From assembly GCA_031553885.1 (NCBI GenBank), contig JAVBKV010000018.1, forward strand, positions 1 through 64,000: a DNA stretch of 64,000 nucleotides, read 5' to 3'. Numbering within the stretch: position 1 is the stretch's first letter; each line of letters starts with the position of its first letter. Below, in pieces: positions 8,638 to 18,047 of the stretch. The position numbers and the translations under genes were made by a program. The notes beneath the pieces were generated by a model that was not told the origin of the DNA, made no database searches, and was given only the letters and a program-made list of their open reading frames with translations. This stretch comes from JAVBKV01 sp031553885 (GTDB lineage Bacteria > Bacteroidota > Bacteroidia > Bacteroidales > Azobacteroidaceae).

Positions 8638-9282
8638 CTACAAATGATTTTTTTCGATAATTTCCCAAAAAGAAAAAACCACACCGACAACAGAAACAAC
8701 CATGATAACCATACCAACCACCTTATTCATAATCCATAATCCCCTCAGGTTAAAGTTTTTTCTTAACATTCCAACCAGTGTAGTTATCAGCATCCACCAG
8801 GATAAGGCCCCTATGGCGATACACAGCAATCCCCAGATCATGGAAAAGATTTTTTCTTCCGAATCAATAAAATTGAAACGGGCAAAAAGAGCGATAAAAA
8901 GAAATATGATAACCGGATTTGACAAGGTAAGAAAGAATGCCGTCACCGTATCCTGAGAATAGGTATTAATTGCTTCTTTGGGCTTCGTCAGATTTTTAGA
9001 AGGATTGGACTGGAAAATATAATAACCGAACATCAATAACAGAAATCCTCCGACTATTTGTAACAGTTCCTGGTTGTTTTGCACAAAATCAATAATGATT
9101 CCCATTCCCAGACAAGTAATCGTAGCATAAATAATATCCGAAAATGTAGCTCCGATACCTGTACAGAAACCATGCCAACGGCCTTTATTCAAGGTTCTTT
9201 GGATACATAACAAACCTATCGGACCCATAGGTGCAGAAACCAGGACTCCAATGATAAAACCTTTGAAAAAGATATCTGCCAT
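8638..9282 (-). CDS. LysE/RhtB-type amino-acid exporter
   Basis: 214 aa with about six transmembrane segments. The N-terminal family motif GFIIGVLVSAPMGPIG (residues 8-23) is clear, followed by GFCTGIGATFSDIIYA and FFLTLSNPVIIFLF, the other two LysE signature stretches. These inner-membrane proteins export amino acids or small metabolites. The gene is convergent with the htpX gene (15 bp apart) and is not in an operon with mdh, from which a terminator separates it. The consensus promoter upstream leaves almost no leader. The substrate cannot be read from the sequence. Confidence 0.9.
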   Translation of the reverse strand: MADIFFKGFIIGVLVSAPMGPIGLLCIQRTLNKGRWHGFCTGIGATFSDIIYATITCLGMGIIIDFVQNNQELLQIVGGFLLLMFGYYIFQSNPSKNLTKPKEAINTYSQDTVTAFFLTLSNPVIIFLFIALFARFNFIDSEEKIFSMIWGLLCIAIGALSWWMLITTLVGMLRKNFNLRGLWIMNKVVGMVIMVVSVVGVVFSFWEIIEKNHL

Positions 9283-9286
9283 GCCG

Positions 9287-9316
9287 CAAAGATAGAAAAA
9301 AATGGGCTTACGTCAA
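9287..9316 (-). promoter_or_regulatory. Promoter of the LysE-type gene, possibly leaderless
   Basis: On the minus strand TTG (9316-9314), a 19-nt spacer, and TATCTTTG (9294-9287) match the Bacteroidetes consensus. The start codon is at 9282-9280, so the predicted transcription start coincides with the ATG. The -33 element lies in the loop of the mdh terminator hairpin. Confidence 0.5.
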
Positions 9317-9338
9317 TAATCGCACGTAAGCCCATTTT
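9296..9338 (-). terminator. Terminator of mdh (hairpin usable in both directions)
   Basis: A 13-bp perfect stem, AATGGGCTTACGT (9301-9313) with ACGTAAGCCCATT (9324-9336), closes a 10-nt loop. Read on the minus strand it ends in a T run, 35 bp after the mdh stop. It is flanked by A and T tracts, so it could also work on the plus strand. Confidence 0.88.
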
Positions 9339-9372
9339 CTATTTATTTTATTTTTTTCACTTTTTCATCAGC

Positions 9373-10314
9373 TTATAATGCATTGATTTCTTTCAAAACA
9401 TCATTGGTTTTGCGAACAGCATCCGCGCTTTTGTCAAACAAAGCCTGTTCTTCGGCATTCAATTTGAAATCAACGATTTTTTCCACACCATTGCGTCCGA
9501 GAATTGCCGGAACTCCAATGCAAATATCTTTTTGACCATATTCACCTTCCAGGGAAACACAGCAGGGAACCAGACGTTTATAATCGCGGACAATAGTTTC
9601 AACCACATAAGCACCGGCTGCTCCGGGAGCATACCAGGCTGAAGTTCCCAACAGACCGGTCAATGTAGCTCCACCCACCATGGTATCGGCAACGACTTTA
9701 TCCAGTTCGGCAGCACCCAATAACTCGGAAACCGGAGTTCCATTATAAGTAGCCAGGCGTTTCAACGGAATCATAGTTGTATCTCCGTGACCACCGATAA
9801 CCGTTCCCTCTATTTGGGAAGGATTTGCATTCAGGGCTTTACTCAGATAGTATTTGAAGCGGGAACTATCCAATGTACCTCCCATGCCGATTATGCGGTT
9901 TTTAGGAAGACCGGTTGCTTTCAGTGTAAGGTAAGTCATCGTATCCATCGGATTGGAAATGATAACGAAAATGGCATTGGGAGAATATTTCAGGCAGCTT
10001 TCTACTACGCTTTTTACGATACCGGCATTAACTCCGATTAATTCTTCACGGGTCATACCCGGCTTACGGGGAATACCGGAAGTAACAACCACTACATCCG
10101 AATCGGCTGTTTTGGAATAATCATTGGTAACACCTGTGATGCAGGTTTCAAAACTCAGTGTCTGAGCCGTTTGCATCATATCCATAGCCTTTCCTTCGGC
10201 AACACCTTCTTTTACGTCAAGCATCACTACTTCGTCCGCAATTTTATTGAACGCAAGTACATTTGCACAAGTGGCGCCCACATTTCCTGCACCAACAACG
10301 GTTACTTTAGCCAT
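9373..10314 (-). CDS. mdh: Malate dehydrogenase (LDH-like type)
   Basis: 313 aa, standard length. It interconverts malate and oxaloacetate with NAD in the cytoplasm. The Rossmann start MAKVTVVGAGNVGATCA, the substrate Arg loop region GIPRKPGMTREELI, the ISNPMD stretch and the catalytic GGHGDTTM are all present. I use the ATG at 10314; an upstream in-frame start at 10377 would add 21 residues with no family match. The gene stands alone, with a strong terminator after it. A -7 box TAATTTTG (10382-10375) lies upstream, with no clear -33. Together with sucCD it fits the C4-dicarboxylate branch used by Bacteroidales to make succinate. Confidence 0.96.
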   Translation of the reverse strand: MAKVTVVGAGNVGATCANVLAFNKIADEVVMLDVKEGVAEGKAMDMMQTAQTLSFETCITGVTNDYSKTADSDVVVVTSGIPRKPGMTREELIGVNAGIVKSVVESCLKYSPNAIFVIISNPMDTMTYLTLKATGLPKNRIIGMGGTLDSSRFKYYLSKALNANPSQIEGTVIGGHGDTTMIPLKRLATYNGTPVSELLGAAELDKVVADTMVGGATLTGLLGTSAWYAPGAAGAYVVETIVRDYKRLVPCCVSLEGEYGQKDICIGVPAILGRNGVEKIVDFKLNAEEQALFDKSADAVRKTNDVLKEINAL

Positions 10315-10567
10315 AATTAAAATTATTATTGAGTTTATAAACTTACTTGTCGGAGTTATTCCGGTTATTGATTGCAAAATTACAACATCAACATGAATAA
10401 AGAAATATTTCCTTATTTATTTTAGCTTTTTTATATCTTTCCGGTTCGGATTTTGTGTTTTGCTTCAAAATTATTTTTAATTTCGCGTCGGATTAATATT
10501 GTTTAGCAAAATTTTAGCAAATAACGCTTCAAATATCGAACACTTCACTATATAATTTTAGATACAA

Positions 10568-11512
10568 ATGTATATCAATGCAACAGGGTACTATGTCCCG
10601 GAGAAAAGAATACCCAACAGCTATTTTCTGAATGTAAACGGGTTGACCGATGAATGGATTTTTCAGCGTACCGGAATATCAACACGTTCCAAGGCTACTG
10701 ATGAGGAAACCATAAACTACATGTGTATCGAATCAGTAAAAAAAGCGTTGCTTCAATTGCCCTATCCGGTCGCGGACGTGGACCTGATTATTTTTGCTTC
10801 CTACACACCCTCTGATACGGTAGGCACTACAGCCCATGTCATTCAAAGGGAATTCGGGATAAAAAATGCTAAAGCATTCTATATTTCTTCTGCTTGCTCT
10901 TCCGCAATCAATGCCATGGAAATCATCTGTTCTTTTTTCAAAAACGGATTGGCAACCAAGGCATTACTAATTTCCGCAGACAAAAATTCATCATACAGCA
11001 ACGAAGAAGATCCGAAAGCCGGACACCTCTGGGGAGATGCCGCTACTGCTTTATTTTTTTCCAGCGACCGTTGCGGAGAGCAAGAACCGGAAGTGATCGA
11101 TATTATCACTCAAGGCCTCGGACATATCGGAAAAGGTCCGGAGGGAGTCTATTTATCTCCCGGCAAAGAAGGAATTCAAATGCCTGATGGGAAAGATGTT
11201 TTTATACAGGCTTGTAATTACATCGCTCAAAACACAAAAATCATCGTGGAAAAGAATGGGTACGACCTGGATCAGCTTTCCTATTTTATAGGACATCAGG
11301 CCAATATGCGTATCCTGAGCCATGTGGCTAAAGAACTGAAACTCCCGAATGAGAAGGTACTCAGCAACATACAGGAACTGGGAAATACCGGATCCGTGAG
11401 CTCAGTATTGGTATTTGCTCAAAACAGATCCCTATTCAAAACCAACGACCTGATTTGCCTTTCCGTCTTTGGCGGAGGCTATTCAGCCGGGGCGGCACTG
11501 GTTCGTTTCTAA
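10568..11512 (+). CDS. 3-oxoacyl-ACP synthase III family protein (FabH-like)
   Basis: 314 aa thiolase-fold protein. The KAS III triad is intact: Cys110 in SSACSSA, His243 in GHQANMR, and Asn273 in GNTGS. N-terminal DEWIFQRTGISTR also fits. KAS III condenses an acyl-CoA with malonyl-ACP to start fatty-acid chains. No other fatty-acid genes are nearby, whereas the main fabH is generally next to plsX or rpmF, so this is probably a second copy with a special primer preference or role. A nested inverted-repeat element follows, starting 38 bp after the stop. Confidence 0.88.
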   Translation: MYINATGYYVPEKRIPNSYFLNVNGLTDEWIFQRTGISTRSKATDEETINYMCIESVKKALLQLPYPVADVDLIIFASYTPSDTVGTTAHVIQREFGIKNAKAFYISSACSSAINAMEIICSFFKNGLATKALLISADKNSSYSNEEDPKAGHLWGDAATALFFSSDRCGEQEPEVIDIITQGLGHIGKGPEGVYLSPGKEGIQMPDGKDVFIQACNYIAQNTKIIVEKNGYDLDQLSYFIGHQANMRILSHVAKELKLPNEKVLSNIQELGNTGSVSSVLVFAQNRSLFKTNDLICLSVFGGGYSAGAALVRF

Positions 11513-11550
11513 TAAAACTACGCCACTATGTGGCTGATAAATAGATCAAT

Positions 11551-11811
11551 ACAAAGAGCACACTGATATCAAGGCTCATTCGCTCAATAAAAAAGACAAT
11601 CCCAACTAATTCATAATGAATCGGTTGGGATTGTCTTTTTTATTGAGCGAATGAGCCAAAAAAAGGGAGATAAAAGGAATGTAATAACCTGAAAACAGAA
11701 ATAGTCGAAAAAAAAGCATGAATGATGAATCTATTGCTCTTTTTTCGACTATTTTATTGGTCTTTTAGCGAATTGGCCTATCAAATCAATTACTATCAGT
11801 GTGCTCTTTGT
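11551..11811. repeat. Nested inverted-repeat element between KAS III gene and trxA
   Basis: The intergenic space 11513-11824 is almost filled by inverted repeats. An outer 18-bp perfect pair (11551-11568 and 11794-11811) encloses two hairpins. One has perfect 34-bp arms (11573-11606 and 11624-11657) around 17 nt. The other has 20-bp arms with one mismatch (11699-11718 and 11735-11754). A degenerate third copy of the TTTTATTG...AGCGAAT...GGCC string occurs at 11752-11778. The first hairpin could terminate the KAS III transcript, but the whole pattern looks like a small palindromic mobile element or a structured RNA. No ORF is inside. Confidence 0.75.
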
Positions 11812-11824
11812 CTTTTTTCCTTTG

Positions 11825-12139
11825 TTATAACAAGGCTTTCAATTTGCTTTCCAGAACACTTTTCTGGGCAGCCCCCACTTGTTTATCAACAACTTCTCCA
11901 TTTTTAAAATAGAGAACCGTGGGTATATTGCGTATGCCAAATTGGCCGACAACTTCATCGTTTTCGTCTACATTGACTTTTCCCACAATCGCTTTTCCTT
12001 CATATTCGCGGGCCAGTTCTTCCACAATCGGAGTAATCATCCGGCAGGGACCACACCATTCCGCCCAAAAATCTATCATTACGGGTTTATCCCCATTGAC
12101 CAACTGTTCAAAGTTGGCATCAGTAATTTCCATTGCCAT
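11825..12139 (-). CDS. trxA: Thioredoxin
   Basis: 104 aa, classical thioredoxin. The redox motif WCGPC is at residues 28-32 within FWAEWCGPCRMITP, with the cis-proline loop IRNIPTVLYF and a conserved Asp23 in the core. It reduces cytoplasmic disulfides using thioredoxin reductase. It starts 26 bp after the dnaE stop on the same strand, so it is the last gene of an acyl-CoA synthetase-dnaE-trxA run. Its stop is 14 bp from the outer arm of the inverted-repeat element. Confidence 0.97.
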   Translation of the reverse strand: MAMEITDANFEQLVNGDKPVMIDFWAEWCGPCRMITPIVEELAREYEGKAIVGKVNVDENDEVVGQFGIRNIPTVLYFKNGEVVDKQVGAAQKSVLESKLKALL

Positions 12140-12165
12140 AATCTTCTTTTTTAATTGTATCTGTA

Positions 12166-15100
12166 TTAATTTATTTTGAATTGTATTGTATTTTCTTCCA
12201 AATACCGTACCAGGCTGCGGTTGACCGAAATTTTTTGTCCGTTGCCGCTCAGCGAAACAGACATCTGCTTCTCCGGATCTTCTATCTTGAAATATAACGA
12301 TGCCTGGCCCGAATTGTTTTTGATCCAGTACGATAATCCGTTGATCATCTCTTCATCGATACGCTGTAACGGCAGGACCAGGGTTATTTTTTCGATCATG
12401 GAATCTTTTACATCAGGCAGTTGCTGAATGGATGCAATCCGGAAATCGAGTATCGCCTCATTATACTGACGGGGCTGATACTGTCCTTTGATAAGCAGGT
12501 ACATATTCGGACGGCAATATTTACTGTACTCAATGAAATCGTTACCAAACAAAGGAATTTCCCCACTTCCGGCATAATCTTCCATTTTCAGTATGCCATA
12601 AGGTTTACCATTTTTGGTAATCCCTTCCCGGAAAGAAGAAACAATACCTCCCATGACCAGATCTCGTCCTTTCAATGTGTCCTTATTTCCTTCCAGTTCT
12701 TTCATGCTGACATTACACACATGATTCAGGATCACATAAAACTCGTCCAGGGGATGGGATGACAGATAAATGCCCACCAATTCTTTTTCCCGGCTCAACC
12801 GTTCCAGGTTGCTCCAGGGTGTTGCGGGAGGGATTTCCGGTTTAGCGATCTCTACCGAATCGAATCCGCCGAAGAGTGAATTCATCGCCGAACTTTTATC
12901 AGTCTGGTAACGATTTCCATAACGGATCAGATTCTCTATAAACAATTCTCCTTTAGAATTTTCAGCAAAATATTGTTCTCTTTTAGCTTCCGGGAAATTA
13001 TCAAATGCTCCGGCCAGGCAAAGGGCTTCCAGGTTTTTTTTGTTACAGGCTGTCAGGTTGACACGCTCCACAAAATCAAAAATTCCCTTGAATGCACCGT
13101 TTTTCTCCCGTTCCTGAACGATCGCCTCTACAGCACCCGAACCAACCCCTTTGATTCCTCCGAGCCCGAAACGGATATCTCCGGCCTTATTAACGGTAAA
13201 ATTCAACTCCGACTCGTTGACATCCGGACCTTTCACCACAATACCCATGCTCCGGCACTCATCCATGAATTTGGTGATTTCCCCGATATCGTCTTTGTTC
13301 CGCGTTAAGTTCGCCGCCATAAACTCTCCCGGATAATGCGCCTTGAGGTAGGCAGTCTGGTAAGAAACCCAGGAATAGCAGGTTGCATGTGACTTATTGA
13401 ACGCATACTTGGCAAATTCAGCCCAGTCACTCCAGATTTTTTCGAGTTTTTCCTGGGGACCAAAGCCGTTTTTCGTAGCCCCTTGCATGAATTTGACCTT
13501 GAGAGCATTCATTTTGTCGATGAGCTTCTTTCCCATGGCTTTCCGGAGTTCGTCGGATTCGCCCCTGGTAAAACCGGCCAAATCGCGACTCAGAAGCATC
13601 ACCTGTTCCTGGTATACTGTAATTCCGTACGTATCTTTCAGACGGCTCTCCATTTCCGGAAAATCGTATGTAATTTCCTTACGCTCATGCTTCCGGTCGA
13701 TAAAATCCGGGATATAAGCCATAGGCCCGGGACGATACAAGGCATTCATCGCAATCAGGTCTTCAAACTTGGAAGGCTTCAATTCGCGAAGGTATTTCTG
13801 CATACCCGCCGACTCAAACTGGAACGTTCCTACCGTTTGTCCCTTGCTATATAATTCGTATGTTTTTTCATCATCGATCGGGATATGAGCGATATCGATT
13901 TCAATCCCCTTGGATTTTTTAATGTTAGAAAGAGCTTCTTTTATGATAGACAAGGTTTTAAGACCCAGGAAGTCCATCTTGATCAGTCCGACGTTTTCAA
14001 TAACCGACCCTTCATACTGCGTAACCAGCAACTCTTCATCGCTATCCTTTTCCTTAGCCGTACTCAGGGGAACATAATTCGTCAGGTCATCGGCTCCGAT
14101 GATTACCCCACAAGCATGAACCCCGGTCTGCCGGACTGTCCCCTCCAGCATTTCGGCATATTTCAATGTATCTGAAAGATTACGGTCGTACGATTCCCGG
14201 GCTTCGCGAAGCTCAGGAACATAACGAAGGCAATTGGCTATATTGATTTTTATCGGATTTCCGTCTTTGTCTTCCAGTCGATCGGGAACCAGCTTGGTCA
14301 GACGGTCCGCTTCCGACAGCGGAAGTCCCTGTACCCGCGCTACGTCCTTAATGGATGATTTGGTGGCCATGGTACCGTAAGTAACGATATGAGCCACCTT
14401 TTCCTTACCGTATTTATCGGTTACCCAGCGTAAGACATCTGCCCGTCCGTCATCATCGAAGTCGATATCGATATCCGGCATGGAAATCCGGTCGGGATTC
14501 AGGAAGCGCTCGAACAGCAAGTCGTATTTCAACGGATCGATATCCGTGATTCCGAGGCAATAAGCAACCGCCGAACCGGCAGCCGAACCACGACCCGGCC
14601 CCACCGCGACGCTCATGTCTCGGGCTGCCTGTATAAAATCCTGTACAATAAGGAAATATCCCGGGAAACCCATGGTTTTCATGGTTTCCAGTTCAAATTC
14701 AATACGCTCGAGTACATCCGAAGGCATGGGATCTCCGTAGCGTTCCCTGGCTTTCTGTAATGTCAGGTCCCGGAGGTAATCCGCTTCCAGTTTGATACGC
14801 ACGACTTTATTGTATCCTCCCAGTTTATCGAACCGGGAAGCATCTTCTTTATTGAATTCTTCTCTCAACACTTCTTCGGGATATAACCGGCGATATTTTT
14901 CTTCAGTTCCGAATTCCTCCGGGATCGGGAACACCGGCATAATCGCATCCGAGTCAATGCTGTAAAATTCTACTTTATCCGCTATTTCAGCCGTATGATC
15001 CAATGCTTCAGGAACATCGGCAAAAATAGCATTCATTTCTCCGGTCGTTTTGAACCATTCCTGCGTGGTATACCGCATCCGGTTCGGATCATTGAGGTCT

Positions 15101-15858
15101 TTTCCCGTACTCAGGCAAATCAGGCGGTCGTGCCCTTCGGCATGATCTTCTTCCACGAAATGGACGTCGTTGGTGGCGATCAGCTTGGTATTTGTTTTTT
15201 TCGCCAGTTCCAGCATGACGGTATTAACTTCTACCTGCCGTTCGTAGGTCGAACGGTCAGCACCCTCTTTATCCGTTTGATGGCGCTGTATCTCCAAATA
15301 AAAATCATCACCGAAAACACCTTTGAACCAGCCTATAGCCTCTTCTGCATCCTGAAGGGCCCCTGCCATAATTTTCTGCGAAATTTCACCTCCCAGGCAG
15401 GCCGAACACACAATCAGACCTTCGCTGTATTTTTCCAGGCATTCTTTATCGATCCGGGGACGGTAATAATATCCATCGATCCAGGAAGTGGAAACCAGTT
15501 TACATAAGTTCTGGTACCCTTTTTTATTTTTGGCTAATAAAAGGAGGTGCCATCCGCTCCCGTCTTCCTTCAACGATTTATCAAAACGAGTACGACGGGC
15601 GCAATAGGCTTCAACGCCCAAAATCGGTTTGAACTTTTCATGGGGCTCTTTTCCTTTATTTTTCTTTCCTACATAATCAATAAACTCCTTGGATCCGAAC
15701 ATATTCCCATGATCCGTCAGAGCAACAGCTTTCATGCCGTCACGGATGGCCTTATCGACCAAACCCGGAACAGTCGACATTCCGTCCAACAGGGAATAAT
15801 GTGAGTGCACATGCAGGTGTACAAAGGGATGAAGCGTAAGATGGTCGTTTTGAGACAT
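12166..15858 (-). CDS. dnaE: DNA polymerase III alpha subunit
   Basis: 1230 aa. This is the replicative C-family polymerase. The N-terminal PHP domain begins VHLHVHSHYSLLDG. The palm has GPGRGSAAGS and the catalytic aspartates in PDIDIDFDD near residue 463. Then come the fingers (FNKSHATCYSWVSYQTAYLK), a helix-hairpin-helix (GIKGVGSGAVEAI) and a C-terminal OB-fold with MGGIVSSFREGITKNGKPYG. I chose the ATG at 15858 because GAAAGGA precedes it and the family begins there; an in-frame start at 15891 adds 11 residues. trxA follows closely and the acyl-CoA synthetase gene precedes it by 74 bp. Confidence 0.97.
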   Translation of the reverse strand: MSQNDHLTLHPFVHLHVHSHYSLLDGMSTVPGLVDKAIRDGMKAVALTDHGNMFGSKEFIDYVGKKNKGKEPHEKFKPILGVEAYCARRTRFDKSLKEDGSGWHLLLLAKNKKGYQNLCKLVSTSWIDGYYYRPRIDKECLEKYSEGLIVCSACLGGEISQKIMAGALQDAEEAIGWFKGVFGDDFYLEIQRHQTDKEGADRSTYERQVEVNTVMLELAKKTNTKLIATNDVHFVEEDHAEGHDRLICLSTGKDLNDPNRMRYTTQEWFKTTGEMNAIFADVPEALDHTAEIADKVEFYSIDSDAIMPVFPIPEEFGTEEKYRRLYPEEVLREEFNKEDASRFDKLGGYNKVVRIKLEADYLRDLTLQKARERYGDPMPSDVLERIEFELETMKTMGFPGYFLIVQDFIQAARDMSVAVGPGRGSAAGSAVAYCLGITDIDPLKYDLLFERFLNPDRISMPDIDIDFDDDGRADVLRWVTDKYGKEKVAHIVTYGTMATKSSIKDVARVQGLPLSEADRLTKLVPDRLEDKDGNPIKINIANCLRYVPELREARESYDRNLSDTLKYAEMLEGTVRQTGVHACGVIIGADDLTNYVPLSTAKEKDSDEELLVTQYEGSVIENVGLIKMDFLGLKTLSIIKEALSNIKKSKGIEIDIAHIPIDDEKTYELYSKGQTVGTFQFESAGMQKYLRELKPSKFEDLIAMNALYRPGPMAYIPDFIDRKHERKEITYDFPEMESRLKDTYGITVYQEQVMLLSRDLAGFTRGESDELRKAMGKKLIDKMNALKVKFMQGATKNGFGPQEKLEKIWSDWAEFAKYAFNKSHATCYSWVSYQTAYLKAHYPGEFMAANLTRNKDDIGEITKFMDECRSMGIVVKGPDVNESELNFTVNKAGDIRFGLGGIKGVGSGAVEAIVQEREKNGAFKGIFDFVERVNLTACNKKNLEALCLAGAFDNFPEAKREQYFAENSKGELFIENLIRYGNRYQTDKSSAMNSLFGGFDSVEIAKPEIPPATPWSNLERLSREKELVGIYLSSHPLDEFYVILNHVCNVSMKELEGNKDTLKGRDLVMGGIVSSFREGITKNGKPYGILKMEDYAGSGEIPLFGNDFIEYSKYCRPNMYLLIKGQYQPRQYNEAILDFRIASIQQLPDVKDSMIEKITLVLPLQRIDEEMINGLSYWIKNNSGQASLYFKIEDPEKQMSVSLSGNGQKISVNRSLVRYLEENTIQFKIN

Positions 15859-15932
15859 TGTTATCCTTTCATTATGACTGTAAAAATACAACTATAAAGG
15901 AAGATTCTGAAACTTCCCGGAAGAAAAAGTTA

Positions 15933-17837
15933 TCAACAAGCGAGTGATTTTTGATTCAACTCGTTAATAATGCTTTTCCCCTCAGGGGTATACAAAAAGG
16001 CTATGTGATCCTTGTAACGTTCTTCAATTTTTCCCCGAACCATTTTCATTGTGGAATTCAGCAATTGGTTTTGTTCGGTAAATCCTTCGGGAAGGACTGC
16101 GATCGCAGCAGGCAGCCAACGTTCGGGAAACTGTCCCGAATATACCCCATTGGCCTTATACCGGTTAATGACCTCTTGTATCTTTTGCAGGGCCAGGCCG
16201 TGTGCTTCTTCCGAATTCCAATCAATCCCGGGCTTGACCCGTTGTACGTATTTTTTCAGCTGTTCTTTATTGGGAACCACCAGACCGATTGTATACGGAT
16301 CCTGGTTGTTATGAAGCATCATCTGATCAAGGTATTTCGTCTTTTCAACAATGGCTTCCTCAATGCCTTCCGGACTGTATTTTTCTCCATCGCTACTGAT
16401 CAGTAAGCTCTTAAATCGTCCAAGGACATACAGGAACCCGTCGTCGTCCATATAACCCATATCTCCTGTATACAACCAACCGTCGCGGATGACTTCCTTC
16501 GTAGCTGCTTCATTTTTCCAATATCCCAACATAACATTTTCTCCTCTGACTACGATTTCCCCTTTTTCTCCCAGAGGCAATTCATTTCCATCGGAATCAC
16601 AGATCTTCAAATCCAGGTTACAAACCAGAAAACCGGAAGACCCTAATTTATGACGTTCAAGCGAATTGGCCGAAATCACCGGAGTCGCTTCCGAAAGCCC
16701 ATAACCCTGAAGCATAGGTATTCCGATCGCATAAAAAAACCGCTGTAATTCGATATCCAGCAAAGCACCTCCTCCGATAAAAAATTTCAACCGTCCGCCA
16801 AACCCTTCACGAACTTTGGAAAACAGGATTTTATCATAGATCGACAGGAGAAACTTGTTCCAGGACTGGCCTTTCCCTCCCTTATTCCATCCTTCTTTAT
16901 TATAAGCGTAGGCTGTTTTAAGAGCATGCTTAAATAAGCTCTCTGTTAATTTTCCTTTCGAACGAATCGTCGATTCGACATTTTTCCGGAAATTTTTGGC
17001 TATGGCAGGAACGCTCATCAACACATGAGGAGAAAATTCCCTAATATTCAAGGGTATATTTTTAAGTGACTCAAATGGTGTACGTCCGACCTGAACAGTA
17101 GCAACATTGGCTCCATAAGCCATGAAGGTATAAAAACCGGCAACATGAGCAAAACAATGGTCCAGGGGTAGAATGATCAGGGTACCCCAATCCGGCTTGA
17201 CATCAATGACTGACATTGCCTGTTCCACATTCGCCGTATAATTGCGGTGAGAAAGCATAATCCCTTTCGGATCAGCAGTCGTACCGGAAGTGTAGCTGAT
17301 GTTGGCCATGTCATTTCCCTGGATCTGCCTGCTTCTCCGGATCAATTCTTCCCGATTGCTTTTCAGGTACCTATCTCCCATTTGCAGGACATCATCAATA
17401 AAAATTTCCTTACTATCGTAGGCTTTTTGAGAATCCAGGATAATGATTTTTTCTATTAAAGGAAGATCACGGATAATACTCCTTACTTTTTTTAACTGGG
17501 ATCCGGATACAACAATGCATTTAGACTCAGAATGTTTCAAACGGAAAATCAGGTCGTTATTCTCTTCCAGTTTGACCGACAACGGAACATTGACCGCTCC
17601 GGTATATAAAATGCCCAGTTCGGAAATAATCCAGGCGTTACGTCCTTCCGACAATAAAGCTACTTTATCTCCCGGACCGATATTCAGTTGTTTTAAACCG
17701 CCGGCCAACCGGTAAACCTGCTCACGGGTTTGTGCGTATGTCATCGGCTCGAAAGCACTTTCTTTCTTTTCCCACAAAAATGTATAGTTTGCGTAACGAT
17801 CGACGCTTTCTTCAAATAAATCAATAATTGTTTTCAT
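15933..17837 (-). CDS. Long-chain fatty acyl-CoA synthetase (AMP-forming)
   Basis: 634 aa member of the ANL superfamily, closest to FAD15-type bacterial long-chain acyl-CoA ligases. The AMP-binding P-loop is ISYTSGTTADPKGIMLSH; further motifs are GYGLSEATPVIS, YTGDMGYMDDDGFLYVLGR (adenylate-binding Asp) and the C-terminal catalytic-Lys region NSTMKMVRGKI. It activates fatty acids with ATP and CoA. ATG at 17837 is preferred over an in-frame start at 17876, since MKTIIDLFEESV is the family opening. A 7-bp-arm palindrome spans the predicted transcription start, suggesting specific control. Confidence 0.92.
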   Translation of the reverse strand: MKTIIDLFEESVDRYANYTFLWEKKESAFEPMTYAQTREQVYRLAGGLKQLNIGPGDKVALLSEGRNAWIISELGILYTGAVNVPLSVKLEENNDLIFRLKHSESKCIVVSGSQLKKVRSIIRDLPLIEKIIILDSQKAYDSKEIFIDDVLQMGDRYLKSNREELIRRSRQIQGNDMANISYTSGTTADPKGIMLSHRNYTANVEQAMSVIDVKPDWGTLIILPLDHCFAHVAGFYTFMAYGANVATVQVGRTPFESLKNIPLNIREFSPHVLMSVPAIAKNFRKNVESTIRSKGKLTESLFKHALKTAYAYNKEGWNKGGKGQSWNKFLLSIYDKILFSKVREGFGGRLKFFIGGGALLDIELQRFFYAIGIPMLQGYGLSEATPVISANSLERHKLGSSGFLVCNLDLKICDSDGNELPLGEKGEIVVRGENVMLGYWKNEAATKEVIRDGWLYTGDMGYMDDDGFLYVLGRFKSLLISSDGEKYSPEGIEEAIVEKTKYLDQMMLHNNQDPYTIGLVVPNKEQLKKYVQRVKPGIDWNSEEAHGLALQKIQEVINRYKANGVYSGQFPERWLPAAIAVLPEGFTEQNQLLNSTMKMVRGKIEERYKDHIAFLYTPEGKSIINELNQKSLAC

Positions 17838-17869
17838 ATTCTGTTCTTCAATTATTAAATCCAGGCAAA

Positions 17870-17900
17870 TGCACACCCCCTTGTAAAGTGTGCAAATATA
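17870..17900 (-). promoter_or_regulatory. -7 box and palindromic operator candidate of the acyl-CoA synthetase gene
   Basis: TATATTTG (17900-17893, minus strand) fits the Bacteroidetes -7 box; the -33 region is A/T-rich without a clear TTG. The inverted repeat TGCACAC-N11-GTGTGCA (17870-17894) begins at the box and covers the predicted start (about 17886), the position of a repressor operator. The binding protein is unknown. Confidence 0.5.
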
Positions 17901-18047
17901 CGCATAATCAAAACAAAAAAAGAATATAAATTTTATAAAATATGTTATTCCTTTTAAACTTAAACTCTCATATCCGCTCTATTGTAAGTATTATTGTCTT
18001 ATTTTGTATGATCTTATTAACCCGATTTTCTTAATTTTTTTACCTCA

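Noticed and set aside
14995..15507. Plus-strand ORF of 170 codons inside dnaE
   Set aside because: It lies entirely within the well-conserved polymerase gene on the opposite strand and has no recognisable product.
15899..15917. GGAAG/CTTCC hairpin between the acyl-CoA synthetase and dnaE
   Set aside because: The stem is only 5 bp and has no T run in the relevant direction, so it is too weak to call a terminator.
17906..18047. Promoter for the RND operon
   Set aside because: The upstream stretch has a near-match (TA-n-TTTG) at about 18003 but with the wrong internal spacing and no -33, so I did not annotate it.
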